From positions 124,001 to 188,000 of the forward strand of contig OW569369.1 of assembly GCA_937625935.1 (NCBI GenBank): 64,000 bases of DNA, written 5' to 3'. Source of the DNA: Tetramitus jugosus. Lineage: Eukaryota; Heterolobosea; Eutetramitea; Acrasida; Vahlkampfiidae. Under the pieces are notes generated by a model that was not told the DNA's origin, did not search any database, and was given only the letters and a program-made list of their open reading frames with translations. Within the stretch, counting starts at the first letter, position 1, and every line of letters starts with the position of its first letter. A program made the position numbers and the translations under genes. Positions 56,985 to 64,000 of the stretch are shown here, piece after piece.

Positions 56985-59304
56985 ATGAGGAAGACGAGTA
57001 TTGCAGGCGGAAATCGCCCTGGTCACGGCAACAATAATGTCAACAACAGTTCCTTTGTATCAAGAACGAATACTAGCATGTCCATCTCCAACAATAGTAC
57101 TAGAAGATCCAACAACAATGCAAGCTTTATTCATCCATCGTCATCGTCATTGGGCCCATCTTCCGGTCCATTGCTCAAGGAGGCCAAAGATTTTGTCGAA
57201 AAATTAAAGCATTGTGGATACAGAGATTCATTGAGTCATGAAGAGTTGGATTGGGTGTTTTCGTATCCTGAGACAAGGCCTCTCATTCGATTCTTGAGCG
57301 GTCGACTCAGCAAGGACATGGTATTGAGCGAGGATCAAGTCAGAGAGTACAGAATGTTGGAGAAGCAGGGAAAGGTACTGTCTGGAACAGAGTTGGAAGA
57401 AGCGTATCAGTCCAAGTTGGACAGTGATCGATACCATGCTGCGTCATCTTCTAGTGTTGAAGATCAGGAGGCCAGCAATGAAGAATTACAGTATGTGTCC
57501 GACAGTTGTAGTACTTTTTATTGATGACTGAGGTGAGTGTTTGATGTTTGAACTAACACGCTCATACTTGTATGAATGTAGACAAATATTGGAGCAAATG
57601 TCAGGAGAGCTCAAGCAGCTAGAAATGCAGTATGAGAGGAAGAAGATGCAACGAGATCAATTATTGTCTGTCACTGCCGCACAACAACAAACATTTGATT
57701 TGGATCAAAAGTTAAAGCTGAAACAAGAGGAACGACTTCGGATAGAGAATAATTTGGCTGCCAAAAACCGACAGATGAATGACTCGTTGGATAAGATACA
57801 AAAACTTGTGCAGTTGATCCTTGGCATGTACTCTAAAGCAAGAAGTACAATGCTGTGTGAATGTAATTTAACAAGGTATTTTCAGGAGGACAAGATGTTT
57901 TGCGAGAGATTAAATGCGTTCATTAATAAGCAGATTGAGATTAAAGAAGCTGTGAGAGCTTCAAAGCTCGAAAAAACAAGGACTCCCACCCAGCAGGCTG
58001 AATATGAGAAGAATACGAGGGAGTTGAGTCGGTTGCAATCAACGTAAGTTACCAATCGTTCATTGTCATGATGTCATCATAGGTAGATTTTAACACCCTA
58101 GGCACATAAATAGATTTGCTAAGAGCGAAGAGCAGTATATGAGTAGTTTAGTCAAGAATCAGAAGGTTGAAGCACAGTTAAAAATGGTAGAAGCATTTCA
58201 ATCGAGGTTCGATGGTTATTATCAACATTTGACAGAACAAACAATCACAGATCGGATACAATCAATCGAATCACAGACCAAAACAATAACAGAGCAACTC
58301 GAGCAATACTTAAAGTATGTTTTGTTATGTTGTAACATCGATGCAATTTCACTATTGTAGCCGACTAACTTTTGAAATTCATTATAGACGCGATGTTCCT
58401 CAATTATTTTCAGAGTTGACTTCGTTGTATACTCTTCCTGTTCTCGAGGCAGATTATGACTTCAAGATAGCGAGACAGGATTACGAGTTGTCCAAGCATG
58501 ATCAGATTTTGTATTATTTATTCAGACAGAAGAGTCGGAACGAGTTTCTGCGATTAGGGTTCGATTCAGAGATGAAGAGACTACAGGAAACCTTCTTTAT
58601 TATTAATGCTCTAAAGGCTGAATTGAATTCTATGAGTGAAGAGTTGTTAAAACGAATTGTAAGTGATTTTACTTTATTTCGTCAGACATTGAGACTAGGA
58701 GCTTACTAACACATTACAGACGTCATATGAAGAATATGTATCGAAGCCACATGAAACAACACAAGAGAAAGAAACCGACATCATACTCAAGACAGCAATC
58801 TCGTTAGCCCAGTCAGAGTCCGAGAAGGTGTTAGAAATATCCTCTTCATTCGATGCTCTGGTGAGTAACATGACAACGATCGAGGAGAGCTTTCAACACA
58901 ACATTTCCACAGTGCATCAAATGCAAAACACTTTGAATAATATGATACAGCGGATGACTGACCGGAGTGAAGAACTTGAGAGAGCAGCTTTCCATGACGA
59001 ACTGGCAAAGAATGATCAAATGTCCATATCATCTGAACAGATACAAACTGGATTACAATCATTACAAATTTCTACAGATTCCTTAGGAGAACGCATGAAA
59101 ACAATGCTTCAAGTCAAGACGGAACGCGAAGCCCATCTGGTAAGTCACTTTACACTTCTGCGAGCTTTACTTCTTTACTTCCCATCATGTCATCGAACTA
59201 ACAATCATTCAATTGAATACTGCTACAAATAACAGAATTTGAAGTCCATTAGCCAAAGAGCTTCCATTGATCCTTTACTCAACTCTACGCACTTGAACCT
59301 GTAG
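56985..59304 (+). CDS. HAUS3: HAUS augmin-like complex subunit 3
   Basis: Six exons: 56985-57490, 57582-58043, 58102-58314, 58388-58658, 58720-59139 and 59236-59304; introns are 58-96 nt, most with CTAAC branch sites, giving 646 residues. After an Asn/Ser-rich N-terminus, residues about 65-135 match HAUS3: FVEKLKHCGYRDSLSHEELDWVFSY, RFLSGRLSKDMVLSE, LEKQGKVLSGTELEEA. A long coiled coil follows, with LPVLEADYDFKIARQDYELSKHDQILYYLFRQK aligning to a conserved HAUS3 block. Augmin recruits gamma-tubulin to existing spindle microtubules to branch them. It is the most intron-rich gene in the window. An E2F-like site fits mitotic expression. Confidence 0.85.
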
Positions 59305-59434
59305 ATCTATCTGATCGGGCCTTTCCATAAAACCACAATCACAAAAATCAACAAAAAGGAAAGAAAAAAACTCACCACAAACAAAACAACACAAACGAAA
59401 CCACTCTCTCTCTAATTTATTGAACCTTCAAATC

Positions 59435-60781
59435 ATGCAATCTCTAGTCTCTCATCAAGTGACTCAACCACTACCCATGAGCAGCGCCGGTCGTCCCATT
59501 CTGCTCCAACAACCCGAAGAAGAAATTGAAGTTTCTACCGCCACAAATATTGCACTTTACAATGAAGACTCGGAGATTTCTGATTACACCGATTTGGCCG
59601 TCACTCTGACTACGATACGTCTATTGCTCGTTCCAACTGCGGATCACCACAGACAAAAGCCCTATTTTATCGAGCTAAAATGTGTAAAGAGTGTAGAAAA
59701 ACGAAACAAGTTGTTTTCTTCACCCAAAATTGTGATTCACTTGCTGAACACGACATCTTCCTCATTACAACCAAAATTCATCATGCTTAGCTTTCGAAAG
59801 GGAGGTCGAGATGAATTGTTGAATCACTTGGAAACACAACTCAAAAGGAAAAATTGGCTTGTTTTTGATCGAATGAATCGATCTTCATTACCATCATCAT
59901 CATCATTATTGACGACAACTATTAGCAACAACAATACCACTCCCGCTTTTTCACAACAGCCGCAACAACCGAACATGAATATTAGAAATAGCACTGGTGG
60001 TAGAGGTTTTGAGACGAGGAGTGCAGGATTGAGTGGAATTATTCAAACTGTAGAGACACAAAATAAGCAAACGGAGCAGCAATTGAATGAAGCATTTTCT
60101 GATTTGAATTCATTGATGGATAAAGCGAGAGAAATGGTTGATTTGGCTGAGAAATTTGCAGAGAAATTGAAGAAGAATGAACAACAGCATCAGCGCAATA
60201 GCAGTAGTAGTAGTGGCGGTGGTGGAATGAGCGACGAAGATCGAGAGACAGAGGAGATGAATGCTGTTTTGATGAATTTGGGTCTATCGTCGATTGTAAC
60301 AAAGAAATCAGCTGGAAACATGTTTCATCAACAATTGGCACGACAATTGGCAGAATTTTTACCGGCGCACTTAAAGAAGAATCAAGGCATTATGGCACTG
60401 TCAGATGCATTTTGTTTGTACAATAGGGCCAGAGGAACAGATTTGGTGTCGCCTGATGATATGTTCAAGGCATGTTCCTTGTTTGAACAGCTGCGATTAC
60501 CACTTGTTCTCAACAAATTTGAGAGTGGAGTGATTGTGATACAGAGTGCTGATTCGACGAATGACAAGATTGCAGAGAAGATTGTTCGGTTGATCGAGAA
60601 GGAGTATGAAGAGCAGCAATGTGTCAGTGCTGTCGATGTGGCTCATGCGCTTAAGATGTCCGTTATTTTGGCGCAACAACAGTTGTTGAATGCAGAGGAG
60701 ATGGGTGTCCTGTGTCGTGACGAGTCAATGGAAGGAATTCGGTTCTATTTGACAAGTGTATGTTTCCCTGTGCAGAATTAG
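59435..60781 (+). CDS. VPS36: ESCRT-II subunit VPS36
   Basis: A 448-residue protein from ATG 59435 (the frame opens at TTG 59420). Residues about 25-145 form a GLUE/PH-like domain (DLAVTLTTIRLLLVPTADH, KFIMLSFRKGGRDELLNHLETQLKRKNWLVF) that binds phosphoinositide and ubiquitin. A Ser/Asn linker and a coiled coil (LNEAFSDLNSLMDKAREMVDLAEKFAEKL) lead to the EAP30 winged-helix region (HQQLARQLAEFLPAHLKKNQGIMALSDAFCLYNRARG; SVILAQQQLLNAEEMGVLCRDES). No NZF finger is inserted in the GLUE domain. ESCRT-II sorts ubiquitylated cargo into multivesicular endosomes. The unrelated VPS35 fragment in the window is retromer, not ESCRT. Confidence 0.92.
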   Translation: MQSLVSHQVTQPLPMSSAGRPILLQQPEEEIEVSTATNIALYNEDSEISDYTDLAVTLTTIRLLLVPTADHHRQKPYFIELKCVKSVEKRNKLFSSPKIVIHLLNTTSSSLQPKFIMLSFRKGGRDELLNHLETQLKRKNWLVFDRMNRSSLPSSSSLLTTTISNNNTTPAFSQQPQQPNMNIRNSTGGRGFETRSAGLSGIIQTVETQNKQTEQQLNEAFSDLNSLMDKAREMVDLAEKFAEKLKKNEQQHQRNSSSSSGGGGMSDEDRETEEMNAVLMNLGLSSIVTKKSAGNMFHQQLARQLAEFLPAHLKKNQGIMALSDAFCLYNRARGTDLVSPDDMFKACSLFEQLRLPLVLNKFESGVIVIQSADSTNDKIAEKIVRLIEKEYEEQQCVSAVDVAHALKMSVILAQQQLLNAEEMGVLCRDESMEGIRFYLTSVCFPVQN

Positions 60782-60838
60782 ATCGCATGCATCACTTCAT
60801 ATTACTACATTTATTTTGGATTGAAGACCGGATAAAAA

Positions 60839-62600
60839 TTATAAAACAATAATGTCCTCTTTGGCTGTTTCGTTGTTCTGATCTGAGGCGCCAGTGGTTG
60901 TTGATGTTTCTTGGTCGAGGAGTTCATGTTCTCCACGGCTGGTAGTAGAAACGTTTGCTGGTTGGGAAGAAGGTTCATCATAGCTTCCAAAATCAAGATC
61001 CATATCTTCTTCATCACCTAGAATAATATCGTTCCTTGGTCCATCATCAGTATCCTCATCTCCCAAATCGTTGTATACATCTTCAAAATCATCTGATGAT
61101 AATTGCATCGTATTCAAAAACAGGAAGCTCTGATGTGATGGCAAGAATAGTCGCATGATGCCACACAGCACCAAGCAGAATATGATTTGGAATGCTGCGT
61201 CATAGAACCATGACGAAGACCATAGTCGTCCATATAGATCAAAGAAACTGTACAATCCCTCACTAATGAACACCAGGACTGAAGCAGCCACATAAAACAC
61301 GAGCAAATACATGATCCTCTTGAAGAATTGAATCTTTTCAATCTGATTCTTCTTTGATAACTCAACCAACGTAATAGTCAAAGCATAAAATATCCATGCA
61401 TAGAATGCTGCGTCAAGCAATGAAACTGGAACAGATGAAAGCGAGGACCAGTAGGTGGCAGTTCCCGACTCAACAGAAGATATGCGCGCAATATCGTTCA
61501 ACATTGTAAAGATCAAATATACAACAGCATAAGCACCAATTGCCATCCATGCCTTCTTTGTCAACTGTTTCTTAATTGATCCGAATCCCAAACATATCAA
61601 CAGAATCATCAATCGACTCAGTACCTTTCTTCCCAATTCGCACACAATGGCACAAAACACGAGAAAACCACTTCGCTTTCCATGCTTGTTGAAATACACG
61701 AGCGTACTCATATCAAACAACGACTCCAGCACACAAAGTACCAAAACAACTGAAATGGCAGCATGAATACGCGCAAAGTACCTCCTGCCCTGAACACTCT
61801 TCACACTCCACACAATTCCAATAATGACATAGGCACTGAACAAGAATGCATAAAAGAATAGCATACCCACTTGTTCGCCCATCAAATAACCATACGGATT
61901 CACGTACTCGATATCTCCGTCCAGTGTAATTGCCACTTTAGTAGCTTGTTTTTCCTGCGACACATTGTCATAGGGACACTTGACAACATATGTGTAAATG
62001 AGACTGCTCTTTTTGATCTCTAACTTGATATCACTCTCCTTGTCATCATCACCACCATCCGTTGTCAAATAAAAAGTGTGCAGCGTTCTCTGATCCAATC
62101 CTGTTTCATTACAGAAAAAGCTTTGCTGAACAGCAATGGAGCTATTGTGGATCAATCCTCCATATTGCCTGAACAAGTCACGATTGAGGATGGAGACTTG
62201 CAGTATAGTGCTACTGTTCTTACTGTTCCATATATCAGATGGTTTGATGCTTGCCTTCACTGTTCACCAGTCATGCAGGACACGTTTACAAAAAGTTAAA
62301 ATTAGAAAAATGGCGCGCCAATGAAAAACGAAAAAGACAGTGATCAAACAAAAGCTTACAATCGAGAGAGACGTGAGGTTCTTCACGACTCAAAAACCTT
62401 TTGAAAATTCGACGGAATGGGAATTCTTCCCTTGTAAAAATTCCGCTATTGTACTGGTAGAGGATGGCAAAGTCAGAAGCCTTCTTTTCAAAATTTTGAT
62501 CATCAAAAGAGATCACTTTGCAGTTGATCAGACTGAACAGGGCACATAATATCAGTAGAGAAACAAGGAATATCCTTGTTTTTGATGTGTGTTGCATCAT
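60839..62600 (-). CDS. GOST-family seven-TM protein (TMEM87/GPR107-like)
   Basis: Two exons: 62600-62360 and 62259-60839, with a 100-nt GTAAGC...AACAG intron, giving 553 residues. Exon 1 encodes a clear signal peptide (MMQHTSKTRIFLVSLLILCALFSLINC). The lumenal domain (to about residue 215) has paired cysteines. Seven membrane segments follow, beginning with YGYLMGEQVGMLFFYAFLFS, where the family has GYLxxxxxPxL..FY. Conserved blocks include HAAISVVLVLCVLESLFD and RLMILLICLGFGSIKK. The C-terminal tail is acidic (DDFEDVYNDLGDEDTDDG, DMDLDFG) as in TMEM87. Relatives work in Golgi trafficking or mechanosensation. An E2F-like palindrome lies in intron 1. Confidence 0.82.
62311..62320. promoter_or_regulatory. 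E2F-like palindrome TGGCGCGCCA in intron 1 of GOST gene
   Basis: A perfect 10-bp palindrome within ATTGGCGCGCCATTTT. Like the PRPS site it sits inside the first intron, not upstream of exon 1. Confidence 0.4.
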
Positions 62601-62776
62601 CTGTTGAGTTTGTTTTTTGTTGTGTTTTATTTTGGATTTTCTGCCCAGAAAGCATTGAACGTTCAAATAACAGTTATTTTTGGTGTTGCGTGTTGGAAGG
62701 GGAAATACTGGAGGCAAGCAGTGCGTTGGAGGAAGGAGTTGCAAGTTTACGGAAATTGCTTTCGAAAACACAACTC

Positions 62777-63970
62777 TCAGAGAAGGAGAGTCTCAGGTGA
62801 GCCACCCATGCGAATAATGAGGAACTGAAGCAGTAGGTCCGGTGTCATTACCTTGGCTCTCAGTTTGTCTTGTGCATTGTCCAATTTAGATGGTGTAATG
62901 CGCTCTAGCAACCATACCAAGTCAGAGCGACTTACTGTTCGATGGTTGCAGGTCACTTGCTCATCCGACAATTCATATCCTTGCCAAGTGAAGAGCACCT
63001 TTCGTTCTGACCCCTCAGAGTACTCGATATCAATGTACAACTCGGCATTCATCTCACTGATAACACCGCTGCGATCAGTAGTAGAGTGCTTACTTGCCCT
63101 GTTCTGTTCAAACTCATATTTTACATTGACATACAGCACAGAACTGTACTTTCGCTTGTCTTTTGGAATATATCTGCGCGTTGTGGACTGCTCAACCAAA
63201 TAAATCTGACTGAGGTAGAATCTTGCCTCAGAGTTAATCTCGGTGCACAGTTCTGACTCATCACGATGATAGCGTGTCATGTACAAACTCGGTTTCATGA
63301 ACCGCTCCACCGATTCACCAAACAGGTACTCGTCTTCGGAAGCAAGCAACATCTTGAGCCACGTATCAAAATAATTGTCATCTGCCTTGTGCAGCTCTCT
63401 GTTTGTCCATTCAATCATTTCCTTGAGAAACAGTGGATTCGGATAATGGCGATACCTCTTCATCAAATATTCCATCTTGTCCAATCGATACTTTGAACCG
63501 AGTTCCAATTCCTTTCGTTCCTTGTAATAAGTCTTCCAACTCGTCAGACACTGCTTATTGATAATGTTGCTCCGTTCCTGAGCCAACTGAAGATCCTTTT
63601 TTTGCTTTCGTTCCTTGTTCTTGACTTGGTCGTCATTGTCATCATCACCACTGTCCGTATTCGTATCTGTATCACTGTCCGTTTCATCATCATCATCACT
63701 GTCATCATCTTCATCATCATCATCATGATGACTACGACGATGATTAGACGTCAGTGAAATGGGAAAGTGCCAATTGAGATTGTACTTGGACTTTGATATT
63801 TGACTCCAATGAAAGTTTTGAGAACTGAGGAGGAACCATTTCTTGCAGACGAGACTCGCATGACGACAAATGTCTCTCGCATCCAAAAAGGAGAAAATTT
63901 GAAAAATGACAAACAAGTCCTTGGAGAATTGACTGTGGAGTTGATCAACGTGGGCATCAGTTGTTGCCAT
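62777..63970 (-). CDS. F-box protein with Asp-rich insert
   Basis: A 397-residue protein from ATG 63970. Residues about 14-65 form an F-box: SKDLFVIFQIFSFLDARDICRHASLVCKKWFLLSSQNFHWSQI, a good match to the consensus including the WK and W positions. Residues about 80-115 are almost entirely Asp/Ser (GATGAC repeats, 63640-63730). The remainder is helical and then beta-rich (RYIPKDKRKYSSVLYVNVKYEF; NAELYIDIEYSEGSERKVLFTWQGYELSDEQ), with no recognised substrate domain. The short upstream remainder of the window (63971-64000) is promoter. Confidence 0.7.
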   Translation of the reverse strand: MATTDAHVDQLHSQFSKDLFVIFQIFSFLDARDICRHASLVCKKWFLLSSQNFHWSQISKSKYNLNWHFPISLTSNHRRSHHDDDDEDDDSDDDDETDSDTDTNTDSGDDDNDDQVKNKERKQKKDLQLAQERSNIINKQCLTSWKTYYKERKELELGSKYRLDKMEYLMKRYRHYPNPLFLKEMIEWTNRELHKADDNYFDTWLKMLLASEDEYLFGESVERFMKPSLYMTRYHRDESELCTEINSEARFYLSQIYLVEQSTTRRYIPKDKRKYSSVLYVNVKYEFEQNRASKHSTTDRSGVISEMNAELYIDIEYSEGSERKVLFTWQGYELSDEQVTCNHRTVSRSDLVWLLERITPSKLDNAQDKLRAKVMTPDLLLQFLIIRMGGSPETLLL

Positions 63971-64000
63971 GTCAACTGATCGAGGTTGATAAACTGCAGC

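Overview
The window is nuclear DNA from a unicellular eukaryote, most likely a heterolobosean amoeboflagellate of the genus Naegleria. This is an inference from gene content: conventional myosin II together with ciliary genes (TMEM17, EFHB-like), augmin, a mitochondrial GatC, F-box expansions and a Fanzor gene. Genes are packed on both strands. Introns are few and short (about 47-115 nt), bounded by GTATGT/GTAAGT and AG, often with a CTAAC branch site. Many 5' leaders are rich in CAA. Convergent genes may lie only 13-60 bp apart. The sequence was read by eye; no database search was run.

1-13 kb: a partial F-box-like gene, a small unknown protein, myosin II heavy chain, an EFHB-like axonemal protein, an MpaB-type oxygenase, a carboxymuconolactone decarboxylase-like protein, a 57-residue candidate gene, a threonine dehydratase/serine racemase and tRNA-Val(UAC). 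13-30 kb: an F-box protein fused to a degenerate Rab-like domain with a CaaX end, GatC, an IPT/ankyrin protein, a Cys/His-repeat protein, a four-TM protein, NOSIP, ISCU, a TopBP1-like multi-BRCT protein, KIN17, histone H4 and PRPP synthetase.

30.0-34.6 kb: the most striking region. A 4.6-kb segment bounded by 19-bp near-perfect inverted repeats starting with TTAA carries a Fanzor (eukaryotic TnpB-like, RNA-guided nuclease family) gene. Just 3' of it is a foldable non-coding tail that may be its guide-RNA scaffold. The same segment holds an internal fragment of VPS35, a 133-bp tandem duplication, an F-box/zinc/chromo-like protein and a possible secreted protein. It appears to be a composite mobile element inserted between the PRPP synthetase and RPC3 genes, ten bases past the RPC3 stop codon.

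34.6-64 kb: RNA polymerase III subunit RPC3, TMEM17, PEX11, FAN1 nuclease, an LYR protein, a ZC2HC1-like protein, a cyclic-nucleotide phosphodiesterase with a lipidation-type N-terminus, ribosomal protein uL11 (RPL12), DDX46/Prp5, a LIN54-like CXC protein, an F-box/SPRY protein, a HIT hydrolase, a LolD-like ABC ATPase, HAUS3, VPS36, a TMEM87/GPR107-type seven-TM protein and another F-box protein.

A recurrent E2F-like motif (TTTTGGCGSGAA/TTGGCGCC) sits in promoters or first introns of about nine loci. Several of these (TopBP1-like, FAN1, PRPS, HAUS3, LIN54-like) are cell-cycle or DNA-repair genes, which suggests an E2F/DREAM-type regulon. Many reading frames run open upstream through TTG or GTG; starts given here are the first supported ATG, and introns were placed by consensus sites and by continuity of protein families.
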